Part shown: positions 54,158 through 63,678 of the stretch, piece after piece
Layout: every line of letters begins with the position of its first letter
How positions within the stretch are numbered: position 1 is the first letter of the stretch
Assembly (NCBI RefSeq): GCF_014636295.1
Contig: NZ_BMEC01000003.1
Coordinates: 1-64,000 of the forward strand
Origin: Marivirga lumbricoides
GTDB taxonomy: Bacteria; Bacteroidota; Bacteroidia; Cytophagales; Cyclobacteriaceae
Direction: 5' to 3'
DNA: 64,000 nucleotides
Program-made: the position numbers and the translations under genes
Notes under the pieces: model-generated
The model's input: only the letters and a program-made list of their open reading frames with translations
The model's database searches: none
What the model was told of the DNA's origin: nothing

Positions 54158-55480
54158 ATGAAAAAACTCGAATACTCTTTATTCAAACCAGTCGACAATA
54201 GTTTTTTGGTAGTTTTTAGAGTAATCTTTGGTTTTTTAATCACTGCTGAAGCCTGGGGAGCCATTCTTACAGGTTGGGTTGAAAGAACTTTTATTACGCC
54301 TTCATTTACTTTTTCGTTTATCGATTTTCCTTGGTTGCAACCCCTGCCCGGCAATGGGATGTACTTCTATTTTTTTATAATGGGTTGCTTTGGCGTTATG
54401 GTGATGTTGGGTTTTAAATATCGTTTAGCTATTAGCGCATATAGCTTAATGTGGGCTGCAGTGTACTTCATGCAAAAGTCTAATTATAATAATCACTATT
54501 ACCTTTTGGTGTTATTATGCCTCATTATGTGCCTGGTGCCGGCCAACAGATCCTATTCTTTGGATGCTAAACATAGTCCTGAATTCAGGTCTTTTACCTG
54601 CCCCAATTGGTGCAGGCTTATTTTCATTGTGCAGATAGGAATTGTTTATACCTATGGAGGCATTGCTAAATTAAACCCTGATTGGTTAAGCACTGAATCC
54701 GTAGCCATTATTTTAAGAAGCAAGGCAGATCTATGGATGGTAGGTTCATTCTTGCAGGAAAATTGGGCGCATTGGATTATCGCTATAGGGGGTGCCTTTT
54801 TTGATCTGTTTATTACGCCTTTATTGCTTTGGAAAAGAACCCGTAAATTTGCCTTTGGCCTATCGGTATTTTTTCATTTATTTAATTCTGCTGTTTTTCA
54901 GGTTGGTATTTTTCCTTTCATGGGCATAGGCATGTGCATCTTCTTTTTTCCACCTGATACAATTAGGAGGTTGTTTTTTAAAAACAGATTGCCGGTAGCA
55001 GATGCTTCTTTCTACCTTGTTAACAAAAAATTAATAGCATTGCTTTCATTATGGGTGCTTCTGCAAGTTAGTTTGCCCCTTCGCCACTGGATTTTCCCGG
55101 GAGACGTAAATTGGACGGAAGAAGGACATCGTTTATCGTGGAGGATGATGCTAAGAAGTAAAAGTGGATACGTCAATTTCAAAGTAGTGAATCCTGTTAA
55201 TGACAGTACTTTTATAGTAGATCAATCGCTCCATTTAACTCGTGATCAGCAACGTAATGTGGCTACAAAACCAGATATCTGCTGGCAGTATGTTCAGTAT
55301 TTAAAAGAAGAGTATGCTAAAGAAGGTTTAACTGAAGTAGAGATTTATGCTGAAGGAAAGGTGGGTTTGAATGGAAAAAAACGAACCGCCTTATATAACC
55401 CTAATGTGAATCTGGCAGCAGTAGAGTGGCAGCCCTTTAAAAGTGCTGAATGGCTATTACATTTAGAGAGTGATTTATAG
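54158..55480 (+). CDS. HTTM domain membrane protein (gamma-carboxylase-like)
   Basis: This 440-residue protein has an HTTM domain, with several membrane helices in residues 15-300 (VVFRVIFGFLITAEAWGAIL, QKSNYNNHYYLLVLLCLIMC, YGGIAKLNPDWLSTE), and a C-terminal soluble part. The block around HWIFPGDVNWTEEGHRLSWR is typical of vitamin-K-dependent gamma-carboxylase homologues. Bacterial members are mostly uncharacterised. It stands alone; the neighbouring genes do not suggest a substrate. Confidence 0.88.
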   Translation: MKKLEYSLFKPVDNSFLVVFRVIFGFLITAEAWGAILTGWVERTFITPSFTFSFIDFPWLQPLPGNGMYFYFFIMGCFGVMVMLGFKYRLAISAYSLMWAAVYFMQKSNYNNHYYLLVLLCLIMCLVPANRSYSLDAKHSPEFRSFTCPNWCRLIFIVQIGIVYTYGGIAKLNPDWLSTESVAIILRSKADLWMVGSFLQENWAHWIIAIGGAFFDLFITPLLLWKRTRKFAFGLSVFFHLFNSAVFQVGIFPFMGIGMCIFFFPPDTIRRLFFKNRLPVADASFYLVNKKLIALLSLWVLLQVSLPLRHWIFPGDVNWTEEGHRLSWRMMLRSKSGYVNFKVVNPVNDSTFIVDQSLHLTRDQQRNVATKPDICWQYVQYLKEEYAKEGLTEVEIYAEGKVGLNGKKRTALYNPNVNLAAVEWQPFKSAEWLLHLESDL

Positions 55481-55696
55481 TAAATAATAAAAATCCAAAA
55501 CATTATCTGCTAATTTTGATTTTAACTGTTACAGTGTCTAAAGACCTGCTATTATCAGTAATTCAAAGAGTTAAATCACTAGCTGATCGAAATATAAATG
55601 AACAAAGTTTGATCTGCTGGTTATTTGCAGTAATTTAAGTATTCATTCAACCAAAACCTGTAAGATGATATTTTGTCGCATTAAAATTATAGGGCT

Positions 55697-56098
55697 TTGG
55701 GAAATCCACAACAAGTTAAGTACAGGAATATCGGAGACTTTTTAGAAGATCTACCAGAATCAGAGTTGAATATCGTTAATTATTTAAGGGAAATAATTCT
55801 GGAAAATGCTCCGGAATGTGTAGAGAAACTCGCTTACAATGTTCCATTCTATTACAGGCGCTACCGAATGTGTTTTATTTGGCCAGCCTCCATTCCATGG
55901 GGTTCTGTGAATGAGGGAGTAGCGCTAGGTTTTAGCTACGGAGCCCACATTTCAGGATTGGAAGTAATACCTAAGCAGGAAGTGGGAAGGAAAATATATT
56001 ATTCAATTGAGGAAGTTGATAAACAAGAAGTAATACGACTTTTAAATGAAGCAATGCTTCTGGATGAAGAGATTTATACACGTAAAAGGGCTAAGTAA
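55697..56098 (+). CDS. DUF1801 domain protein
   Basis: This 133-residue protein starts at a TTG; no ATG precedes the conserved part. It matches DUF1801/YdhG-type proteins: LREIILENAPECVEKLAYNVPFYYRR, VALGFSYGAHISG and a KIYYSIEEVDKQEVIRLLNEA end. These small cytoplasmic proteins have an alpha/beta fold of unknown function. The 216 bases upstream hold nothing I can identify. Confidence 0.75.
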   Translation: MGNPQQVKYRNIGDFLEDLPESELNIVNYLREIILENAPECVEKLAYNVPFYYRRYRMCFIWPASIPWGSVNEGVALGFSYGAHISGLEVIPKQEVGRKIYYSIEEVDKQEVIRLLNEAMLLDEEIYTRKRAK

Positions 56099-56523
56099 TT
56101 ATATTATTTTGCACTCTTTTTGTTAGTATGAGTAAATAGATCTTATGTAATACATAAAGATGTTATTTAGTGGAATGACTTTATACTAAAAAAGCTTGCT
56201 ATAGTCAGGAATTACTCTTTAAGTAATCTTTAGAGAATATTATTCAAAGATGATTTTTCAATTAATCCTTCTTTCTTAGGTTTTAGAATGTAAGAAAACC
56301 TATTCTTTTATTGAATTTTACCAGCTAGATCTAAAGGAAGGCAAAAACCTTTAGATGTCTCATTACGTGTAGCAGGGGAAATTCGGTTTAAACTAATTCT
56401 ACAATAGCATTTTCATATCTACAGCTGAGGCTTGAATACCAGTTGAAAATTAACTTGCTACAATACTCAAGGAATAGCTACTGCCGACTCAATTAAGGAA
56501 AAGAAAAATTATAGAATAAAACC
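56099..56523. other. Intergenic, no gene seen
   Basis: This 425-base AT-rich stretch has stops in all frames at short distances, and I see no RNA gene, repeat or convincing promoter. It separates the DUF1801 gene from the ACP-like gene. Confidence 0.5.
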
Positions 56524-56757
56524 ATGAGTAAGATTACATCTTTAAAGAAGATTATCAATGTTTTTCAGTTATACGGCATTGCACTGACAGGCAAAAGAAA
56601 ATCTGCCAATTTTTACAGCGGTCTTCACATGGAGAGAAGCTTTGTACAAGGGCTGGTATTCGAGTTGGAATACGAATTAAAAAGAGAATTGGCAGATGAT
56701 AAAGCCAATACTGTAGAAACCCCTCAACAACTGATCAACTATTTAATTAATAGCTGA
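56524..56757 (+). CDS. ACP-like small protein lacking the phosphopantetheine serine, copy 1
   Basis: This 77-residue protein is 51% identical (39 of 77, no gaps) to the protein at 63385. Both share LYGI-x-LTGKRK-x-ANFY. The part from ANFY onward lines up without gaps with the acyl-carrier-protein block F-x-D-DLGADSLD...LE, followed by a TPxQ-x-I/L helix like ACP helix IV. The position of the ACP serine is Arg here and His in copy 2, so phosphopantetheine cannot attach at that place. Function unknown. A strong hairpin terminator follows, then the GbsR-type regulator. Confidence 0.75.
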   Translation: MSKITSLKKIINVFQLYGIALTGKRKSANFYSGLHMERSFVQGLVFELEYELKRELADDKANTVETPQQLINYLINS

Positions 56758-56779
56758 TTATTTCAGCACGCTTTCAAAT

Positions 56780-56823
56780 AATTAACAAAAGGCAATGATT
56801 TATCTAATTGCCTTTTGTTAATT
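56780..56823. terminator. Terminator with 16-bp perfect stem
   Basis: AATTAACAAAAGGCAA (56780-56795) and TTGCCTTTTGTTAATT (56808-56823) are perfect inverted copies with a 12-nt loop. It isolates the ACP-like gene from the efflux cassette. Confidence 0.85.
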
Positions 56824-56942
56824 ATTCCTTCCTGAATTCGCATTTATGCAAATTCAACTTGTTAGATTTAGAGAGATATATTCGTTAAATTTTTAGATAT
56901 AGATAACGCAGCTAGTTAGGTATATTATTGGCTCTAAAAGCC

Positions 56943-56982
56943 AGTTCACTTTTTGGTGAACTAAAAAAACTTATTAAATTTG
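56943..56982 (+). promoter_or_regulatory. Operator A and promoter of the GbsR-type gene
   Basis: The palindrome AGTTC-N10-GAACT is at 56943-56962. The -33 element TTTG (56952-56955) lies inside its spacer and TAAATTTG (56975-56982) follows after exactly 19 bases. The ATG is 19 bases further on. The regulator probably binds here to repress its own gene. Confidence 0.8.
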
Positions 56983-57001
56983 TATTTAAATATATCTGGT
57001 A

Positions 57002-57481
57002 ATGACACAGCAGCTAACCGAACAGCAGAAAGAATTGATTGAGAAAATAGGTGTATTTCATGAGCAGAATGGGATGCAACCTTTAATGGGCCGGATTTTA
57101 GGGTTACTATTAGTCCTGGACGATGCGGAAGCTACGTTTGATGAGATAATTGACTATCTCAAAGTAAGTAAAAGTGCAGTGAGTACTGCGCTTAATTTTA
57201 TGCAAATAAAAAAGCAAGTGGCTTACAGAACCAAGCCAGGCGAAAGAAAAAGATATTTCTATCTCACTATAAAACACTGGGAAAGAGATGTGGAAAAGGA
57301 GCTTCTTCATATAGTTGAAATAAAAAATCTTTTTAAGGACGTGATTGCTGTCCGGGGTGACAAAAAGCCTGAAGTTAACCAAAGCATTCATGAGCTATGT
57401 CTCTTTCTTGAATACCTTAATACCAGGATCCCTGTTTTATTTGAGAATTTTAAGAAGATGCTCAATAAACCTCAAGGTTGA
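57002..57481 (+). CDS. GbsR/MarR family transcriptional regulator
   Basis: This 159-residue protein has the GbsR/MarR winged helix: LIEKIGVFHEQNGMQPLMGRIL, the recognition helix KVSKSAVSTALNFMQ and the wing VAYRTKPGERKRYFYL, then a helical C-terminal part for dimerisation. Its gene lies just ahead of the TolC-adaptor-RND genes, and the same palindrome stands before both, so it very probably controls itself and the efflux operon. The inducer is unknown. Confidence 0.9.
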   Translation: MTQQLTEQQKELIEKIGVFHEQNGMQPLMGRILGLLLVLDDAEATFDEIIDYLKVSKSAVSTALNFMQIKKQVAYRTKPGERKRYFYLTIKHWERDVEKELLHIVEIKNLFKDVIAVRGDKKPEVNQSIHELCLFLEYLNTRIPVLFENFKKMLNKPQG

Positions 57482-57537
57482 GTTTTTTCTTAGAATTAGC
57501 AGTTTTGTAAAATTCTAATGAAACTTTTTATTTAGTT

Positions 57538-57578
57538 AGTTCTTTTATTTGTGAACTAAAAAAACCTTTATATATTTG
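57538..57578 (+). promoter_or_regulatory. Operator B and promoter of the efflux operon
   Basis: AGTTC-N10-GAACT at 57538-57557 has the -33 TTTG (57548-57551) in its spacer, and TATATTTG (57571-57578) follows after 19 bases. The 15-mer GTGAACTAAAAAAAC is identical in operators A and B. The start site would be near 57585, giving a leader of about 124 bases before tolC. Confidence 0.8.
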
Positions 57579-57675
57579 TGGCGTATTATGAACTCATTCA
57601 GAATAATTAAAGTGAAAAATAATTTCAAAACATTCAAGCTAAGAATCCTAAAGAGATAAAAAATTTTATCTTTTT

Positions 57676-57695
57676 AGTTCTTCTATTAAAGAACT
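57676..57695 (+). promoter_or_regulatory. Operator C, just before the TolC gene
   Basis: A third AGTTC-N10-GAACT palindrome, extended to TTTAGTTC...GAACTAAA, lies 13 bases before the TolC ATG, inside the predicted leader of the operator-B promoter. It could act as an auxiliary site for looping or as a roadblock. Confidence 0.75.
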
Positions 57696-57708
57696 AAAAG
57701 AATTAACT

Positions 57709-59079
57709 ATGACAAAGAATCAATTACTTATTGTTTTATTTATCTGGAGTGTAGAGTCATTTATGTACTTTCCTGCAAAGTCTCAGATTATACAATCTGA
57801 CTCGCTTAATTTAAAGGATGCTATTGAGCTTGGCTTGGAAAATAGCAGGGAACTCAAAAAAGCAGTTCTTGATGAGGAATCTGCTGAATTGCTCAAAAAA
57901 GAAGTAAGAGGATCAGGTTTGCCTCAGTTAAATGCATATGGTAATTATAATAATTTTATAGAGGTATATCCACAAGCTGTACCAAGTGGGTTATTTGGTC
58001 CAGGCACTCCCGGAGAGGTGGATGTAATCGCATTAGGTGTGCCACAGTCCTTGCAAGCTGGCATTCAGGCTAATCAGTTACTGTACAGTAGCTCCTTTTT
58101 TATTGGTTTAAAAGCTGCTAAAACTTCTGAAGAGTTCTATAGGTTACTTAGCTCTCAGAGTGAGGAGGAAGTAATTTATGATATTTCCATGGCTTTTTTG
58201 GGTACCGTACAGCTTTCACTTCATCGTGAGAACCTGCTGGCCAATATAGATCAATTAACAGGCTTAGAGAAGATTGTGACTGCACAGGTGGAGAATGACC
58301 TTGCCCGTAGTGTAGACCTGAAAAGGATAAAAGTGAGTTTATCCAGCTTAAATAGTGAGCTTGAAAACCTTGATGTTAGTATTTTTCAGAATAAGAGCTA
58401 TCTGAAACTGTTAATGGGGGTTCCGCAGGAAACTGATTTCGAGTTAAAAAAATCTGAAATAATTTCTGAAATGCTTCCCCTCACTTACTCTGTGGATAGG
58501 CTGGATCTTACGGAAAGGAAAGACCTTCAGGTATTGGAAATGCAAAGTACATTATTGGATTTTGAATATAAAAATACCAAAGCCAACCTGCACCCTAACC
58601 TTGTGGCTTTTGCAGATTATAATACCAATAGTTTTGCTACTGAGTTTGATTATTTATCGGAAAGTAAAAACTGGTACCAGGGTTTTTTGATAGGCTTGAA
58701 ATTACAGGTTCCTTTGTTTGATGGCTTTGTTACCAGATCAAAAGCTCAGCAGGTAAAAGTTAAAAAGCTGCAGCTTCAACAGGACTACTCCCTTGCAAAA
58801 GATGCTGCCCGAATGGAGTATGATAATGCTAATAAGAAGTATTATAACTCGATCCGTACTCTTAAATCTTTAGAGGAAAATTTAAGCCTTGCTAATGAAG
58901 TGCTTGATGAAACTCAATTGCTCTATAAAGAAAGTCTGAGCCCGCTAACAGAAGTGTTAGATGCAGAATCTGCACAGCGCCAGGCACGGACTAATTACAA
59001 CAATCAGATAGTTCAGGTGAAAATCGCACAAATTGAAATTTTAAAATCTACAGGTAAAATCAAAGAGATCATTTTATAA
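57709..59079 (+). CDS. TolC family outer-membrane efflux protein
   Basis: This 456-residue protein has a signal peptide (ending AKSQI, residue 26) and two OEP repeats, with SLNLKDAIELGLENSRELKK opening the first and LIGLKLQVPLFDGF marking the second. Long helical coiled-coil parts flank them. It forms the outer-membrane channel of the efflux pump. The adaptor gene follows after 11 bases. Confidence 0.93.
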   Translation: MTKNQLLIVLFIWSVESFMYFPAKSQIIQSDSLNLKDAIELGLENSRELKKAVLDEESAELLKKEVRGSGLPQLNAYGNYNNFIEVYPQAVPSGLFGPGTPGEVDVIALGVPQSLQAGIQANQLLYSSSFFIGLKAAKTSEEFYRLLSSQSEEEVIYDISMAFLGTVQLSLHRENLLANIDQLTGLEKIVTAQVENDLARSVDLKRIKVSLSSLNSELENLDVSIFQNKSYLKLLMGVPQETDFELKKSEIISEMLPLTYSVDRLDLTERKDLQVLEMQSTLLDFEYKNTKANLHPNLVAFADYNTNSFATEFDYLSESKNWYQGFLIGLKLQVPLFDGFVTRSKAQQVKVKKLQLQQDYSLAKDAARMEYDNANKKYYNSIRTLKSLEENLSLANEVLDETQLLYKESLSPLTEVLDAESAQRQARTNYNNQIVQVKIAQIEILKSTGKIKEIIL

Positions 59080-59090
59080 ATCATAAAGCA

Positions 59091-60149
59091 ATGAAATTTA
59101 AAAACATTATCATCATCATTATAATAATAGGAGCTATTGTTGCAGTTGCTTTTGTTTTGAAAAACAACAAAACAGAGATGGAAGCGGATACACAAATGGC
59201 CATGCAACAAAGTAAGTATGTGCCTGTAACTGTGGAGAAGGTAAAGTCTCAAACTATTGATGTAAACTTCGAATCGAATGGTGTGTTTGAGGCACATCAG
59301 GAAGTGAAAGTTATGTCTGAGACTAATGGAGCTGTAGTAGCTATTTACAAGAAAAAAGGTGACTACGTGCGCAAAGGAGATGTTCTTTTAAAAACTAATG
59401 ATCAATTGATCCAATCTGAATTGACTATTGCTCAATTAAATCTCAATCAGGCAGAAGATAACTTAAAAAGATTCAAAAATTTAATTGAAACTGATGCGAT
59501 TACTAAAAAGCAATATGAAGACAGTGAAAGAGCTGTTAAAATATCTAAAGCACAATTATCGGCCTTACAAAAAAGGTATAATGATACGAAAGTAACTGCT
59601 CCAATCTCTGGCTATATCAATGAAGATTATTATGAGCCGGGTGTGCTGGTTAGTCCCGGAATGCCTTTAGCTGAAATTATTAATACCAACCCATTAAAAT
59701 TATCGGTGAATGTTTCTGAAAATGAAGTAGCAACTGTATCAAAAGGACAGAAAGTAACAGTAAAAGCCAATGCACTTCCTAATCAGACATTTGAAGGTAC
59801 AGTAGAATTCATCTCCAATAAAGCGGATGGCTCCTTTAAGTATGAAGTAATTATTGTATTGGAAAAAGTGGATAATGATGCCATAAGACCCGGAATGTTT
59901 GGTACAGCAAAATTCAGTGCTTCGGGAAAAATGAACACTCTGGTAGTAAATAGAAAATCTATTAGCGGTGGACTGAAAGACCCTGCGGTATTTATGATAG
60001 AAAATGGAGTAGCAAAGAGAAAACCCGTAGAAATCGTGCCTGTTTCCTCTTCTTCAGTACAGGTAATCTCAGGATTAAACGAGGGAGATGAGATTATTGC
60101 ATCAGGCTTAATTAATGTAAAAGAAGGCATTACAGTAAAAGTACAATAA
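59091..60149 (+). CDS. RND efflux periplasmic adaptor (MFP)
   Basis: This 352-residue protein has an N-terminal membrane anchor (IIIIIIIIGAIVAVAFVL) in place of a lipobox, a barrel-sandwich domain (GAVVAIYKKKGDYVRKGDVLL), a helical hairpin, and the second half-motif APISGYINEDYYEPGVLVSPG. It links the RND pump to TolC. The permease gene starts one base after its stop codon, so all three are cotranscribed. Confidence 0.94.
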   Translation: MKFKNIIIIIIIIGAIVAVAFVLKNNKTEMEADTQMAMQQSKYVPVTVEKVKSQTIDVNFESNGVFEAHQEVKVMSETNGAVVAIYKKKGDYVRKGDVLLKTNDQLIQSELTIAQLNLNQAEDNLKRFKNLIETDAITKKQYEDSERAVKISKAQLSALQKRYNDTKVTAPISGYINEDYYEPGVLVSPGMPLAEIINTNPLKLSVNVSENEVATVSKGQKVTVKANALPNQTFEGTVEFISNKADGSFKYEVIIVLEKVDNDAIRPGMFGTAKFSASGKMNTLVVNRKSISGGLKDPAVFMIENGVAKRKPVEIVPVSSSSVQVISGLNEGDEIIASGLINVKEGITVKVQ

Positions 60150-60150
60150 T

Positions 60151-63100
60151 ATGCAGATTACAAAAACTTCGATAAAGCGACCCACTATGGTTGTGGTGCT
60201 ATTTACGGTGTTAACTTTATTGGGTATATTTTCATATACACAACTTTCTTATGAGTTGCTGCCGAAATTTAGCCCAAACATTATTACTATTAGTACAGTG
60301 TATCCGGGAGCTGCTCCTACGGAGGTGGAAAACTCAGTAACGAAAGAACTTGAAGATGCTGTTGCTTCCCTGGAAGGTATAAAATCTATACAATCCACCT
60401 CTTTAGAAAGCATTTCTATTATAACAATAGAACTGAATAGTGGTGCAAACGTGGATTTAGCAATGCAGGATGCGCAAAGAAAGATCAATGCTATTTTAGC
60501 TGATTTACCGGATGAGGCAGATCCTCCCAGCCTCGGAAAATTTGACTTAGGAGATTTGCCTATTATGCAAATGGCTATTTATTCTGATTTGGGAAAAGCC
60601 GAATTTTATGATCTGATTAAGAATAGGGTGCAACCTTCTCTGGCACAAATTGAGGGTGTGGCTCAGGTTAATATGTTAGGAGGGACTGAAAGAGAGATTA
60701 AAATTAACCTGGACAGAAATAAATTGGATGCTTATGGAATAAGTCCATTGGCTATTTCCAGCACTATTAATTCCAGCAATCTTGACTTTCCTACAGGAAG
60801 AATAAAAAATGAAGAAGGACAGATTTTAATACGATTGGCTGGTAAGTTTAAATCCTTAAACGACATTGAAAATATAGTTGTAGCATATAAGAAGGATCAA
60901 TCTCCTATCAGATTAAAAGAAGTAGCGGAAATTTATGATGACTTTAAAGAAGAGGAAATCATCAACAGGTTAAATGGAAAAGATGCAATCGGTCTTACTA
61001 TTCAGAAGCAATCTGATGCTAACGGAGTGGAAGTTGCCCACAGAGTGGAGGAGAGTCTTCATCAGTTAGAAAGTGCTTACAAAAGAGAAGGGTTGAGTTT
61101 CCAGATTTCTCAGGATAGTTCAGAGTTTACTTTGGAAGCAGCCAATGATGTAATTAAAGATTTGCTTATTGCTATTGTACTTGTGTCTTTAATTATGCTG
61201 CTGTTTTTGCATAGTATCCGAAATGCAATAATTGTAATGATAGCCGTTCCTGCATCAATTATTGCTACTTTCACTATTATGCTGCTTGCAGGATTTACAC
61301 TCAATTTAATGAGTTTGCTTGCACTTTCCTTAGTAGTAGGTATTTTGGTGGATGATGCAATTGTAGTAATTGAGAATATTTACAGACACCTGGAGCAGGG
61401 CAAATCAATTTGGCAGGCTTCCTACGATGGGATCAGGGAAATTGGCGGTACAGTAATTTCCATTACGCTCGTAATTGTAGTAGTTTTTGTGCCTTTAACT
61501 TTAACAGGTGGGTTAATCTCTGGTATTCTTACCCAATTTAGTATAACAGTAGCTACTGCCACGCTTATAAGTTTACTGGTGGCTTTTACTTTAATTCCAT
61601 TATTAACTTCCAGGTTTTCCAAACTGGAACATATTAATCCTTCTTCCTTCTTCGGAAAAATTGTGAATGGGTTTGAAAAAGGGCTGGATAGCTTTATTGA
61701 TTGGGTCTTAGGAATTTTAAGATGGAGCCTTAGCCACAAAATAATTGTATTAAGTATTACTGTTGTATTATTTTTTACCTCATTGTTTTTGGTAGGCGCA
61801 GGTTTTATAGGTAGCGAATTTGTTTCGCAGGGAGACAGAGGGGAGTTTATCATTAGAGTGGAACTCCCAAAAGATGCTACTTTGGAGCAAACCAATTTTA
61901 AAACACGTGAAGTAGAGGAGTACCTTTCTTCCTTGCCGGAAGTAAGAGAGATATTTACCACTGTGGGTAGAACAAGTGGTTCTCTTTCCGGATCGCAATC
62001 AGTTCCTTACACCTCAGAAATATCGGTAAAGTTAGTGGCAGCCAGTGAAAGAAATTATACAGGCCCGCAGGTTGCAAGGCAGGTGGAAAGAGCTTTGCAG
62101 GAAAATATCATAGGAGCTGAATATACTGCAGTGCCAATTTCAATAATGGGTACAGCCAACGATGCGCCCATACAGGTAATTGTTTCGGGTCCGGATGAGG
62201 ATAGCTTGCAAGTTGCAGCCAACCAGTTAGTACAAATTTTGAACAGCATTACGGGTACCAGAAAAGTAGAGAGTTCCAGAGAAGAAGGTAATCCAGAAAT
62301 TAAGGTGGAGGTTGACAGGGATCAAATGGCGGAGCTGGGTTTGGCAATGGATATGGTGGGAGGTACCATGCAAATAGCTTTTAATGGCAATGACAACTCT
62401 GCCTACAGAGATGGCGATTTTGAATATGATATACTAATAAGACTGAATGAATTTGACAGGCAATCTATTAGTGATGTAGAGAATCTAACCTTCACAAATA
62501 ACAAAGGCCAATTAATTAAACTGAGCCAGTTTGCTACAGTTACTCAATCAGAAGGCCCAACTAAGTTGGAAAGAAGGGATCGTATTTCTTCAATAAAAGT
62601 TCAGTCGCAGGTAGCAGGTGTACCTTCAGGGACAGTAGGTGCTGCCTTACAGGAAAAAATTGCTGCTACCACATTTCCGGAACAAATAGAAATCAACTAT
62701 GAAGGGGATATGAAAAACCAGAGTGAGGGTTTTGGAAGTTTGGGTATTGCTTTGCTTGCGTCTATACTTCTGATTTATCTGATCATGGTGGCTCTGTACG
62801 ACTCCTACGTGTATCCGTTTGTAGTAATGTTTTCCCTTCCCTTGGCAATAATCGGAGCCTTTTTGGCTTTGGCCCTTACTAAAGGGACGTTGAGTATTTT
62901 CAGTATCATGGGGATGATTATGTTAATGGGACTGGTTGCTAAAAATGCAATTTTGTTAGTCGATTTTACCAACCAATTAAAGAAAGCGGGTGTCTCTTTA
63001 AGAGTTGCTTTGGAAAAAGCGGTAAAAATCAGATTCAGACCAATTTTTATGACTACGCTAGCCATGGTTTTTGGTATGATGCCGATAGCATTGGCCTCAG

Positions 63101-63312
63101 GAGCAGGTGCAGAATGGAAGAATGGTTTGGCCTGGGTAATTATTGGGGGATTAATTTCTTCTATGTTTTTAACATTAATTGTAGTACCTGTCATCTACTA
63201 TATTTTCGATAGGTTTTTAGAGAAGACAGGGAAGAATAACAAACAAGAAATAATATTGGACGATACACCTGTTGAAGAATTTGAATCAGAGGCAGCAGCT
63301 TACGTTGATTAA
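60151..63312 (+). CDS. RND family efflux permease (HAE1-type)
   Basis: This 1053-residue pump has the usual 12-helix RND layout with two large periplasmic loops. The proton-relay pair Asp401-Asp402 is seen in GILVDDAIVVIENIYRHLEQGK, and GLVAKNAILLVDFTNQL marks the second half. Typical N-terminal signals KRPTMVVVLFTVL and YPGAAPTEVE are present. Substrates of HAE1 pumps are drugs, bile salts or fatty acids; which one applies here is not readable. It acts in the inner membrane with the two preceding genes. Confidence 0.95.
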   Translation: MQITKTSIKRPTMVVVLFTVLTLLGIFSYTQLSYELLPKFSPNIITISTVYPGAAPTEVENSVTKELEDAVASLEGIKSIQSTSLESISIITIELNSGANVDLAMQDAQRKINAILADLPDEADPPSLGKFDLGDLPIMQMAIYSDLGKAEFYDLIKNRVQPSLAQIEGVAQVNMLGGTEREIKINLDRNKLDAYGISPLAISSTINSSNLDFPTGRIKNEEGQILIRLAGKFKSLNDIENIVVAYKKDQSPIRLKEVAEIYDDFKEEEIINRLNGKDAIGLTIQKQSDANGVEVAHRVEESLHQLESAYKREGLSFQISQDSSEFTLEAANDVIKDLLIAIVLVSLIMLLFLHSIRNAIIVMIAVPASIIATFTIMLLAGFTLNLMSLLALSLVVGILVDDAIVVIENIYRHLEQGKSIWQASYDGIREIGGTVISITLVIVVVFVPLTLTGGLISGILTQFSITVATATLISLLVAFTLIPLLTSRFSKLEHINPSSFFGKIVNGFEKGLDSFIDWVLGILRWSLSHKIIVLSITVVLFFTSLFLVGAGFIGSEFVSQGDRGEFIIRVELPKDATLEQTNFKTREVEEYLSSLPEVREIFTTVGRTSGSLSGSQSVPYTSEISVKLVAASERNYTGPQVARQVERALQENIIGAEYTAVPISIMGTANDAPIQVIVSGPDEDSLQVAANQLVQILNSITGTRKVESSREEGNPEIKVEVDRDQMAELGLAMDMVGGTMQIAFNGNDNSAYRDGDFEYDILIRLNEFDRQSISDVENLTFTNNKGQLIKLSQFATVTQSEGPTKLERRDRISSIKVQSQVAGVPSGTVGAALQEKIAATTFPEQIEINYEGDMKNQSEGFGSLGIALLASILLIYLIMVALYDSYVYPFVVMFSLPLAIIGAFLALALTKGTLSIFSIMGMIMLMGLVAKNAILLVDFTNQLKKAGVSLRVALEKAVKIRFRPIFMTTLAMVFGMMPIALASGAGAEWKNGLAWVIIGGLISSMFLTLIVVPVIYYIFDRFLEKTGKNNKQEIILDDTPVEEFESEAAAYVD

Positions 63313-63384
63313 ATAAGGGAAAGGCTGGCGGGTACTTTAGCTTGTTGGCCTAATCCCACTTATAGCTATTAATAAATAAAGATT

Positions 63385-63618
63385 ATGAAAAACTATACAT
63401 CACTCAGAAAAATCGTAGATGTGTTTCACTTATACGGAATTAATTTAACGGGCAAGAGAAAATTTGCAAACTTTTACACCGATCTGAAAATGCAACACAT
63501 TTTTGTTTCAGGCTTAATCTATGAGTTGGAATTGGCAAGTAATGGTCAATTAAATGACGAAGAGATAAGAAGTTTTACAACACCTGCTCAAATAGTTAAT
63601 AGACTCATTGTTCAATAA
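63385..63618 (+). CDS. ACP-like small protein lacking the phosphopantetheine serine, copy 2
   Basis: This 77-residue paralogue of the protein at 56524 lies 72 bases after the RND permease gene and may be part of the efflux transcript, since no terminator is seen between them. ANFYTDLKMQHIFVSGLIYE aligns without gaps to the ACP DLGADSLD region, with His where ACP has the modified serine. TTPAQIVNRLI fits ACP helix IV. Function unknown; a fold-only relationship to ACP is my inference. Confidence 0.75.
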   Translation: MKNYTSLRKIVDVFHLYGINLTGKRKFANFYTDLKMQHIFVSGLIYELELASNGQLNDEEIRSFTTPAQIVNRLIVQ

Positions 63619-63646
63619 GTAGATTTCAATAGTGTGGTTTATGTTT

Positions 63647-63678
63647 GGCTGAATTCCTTATGGGGTTCAGCCTTTTTT
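63647..63678 (+). terminator. Terminator after the efflux cassette
   Basis: Arms GGCTGAA (63647-63653) and TTCAGCC (63666-63672) are followed by six T. It ends the transcript of the ACP-like gene. Confidence 0.85.
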
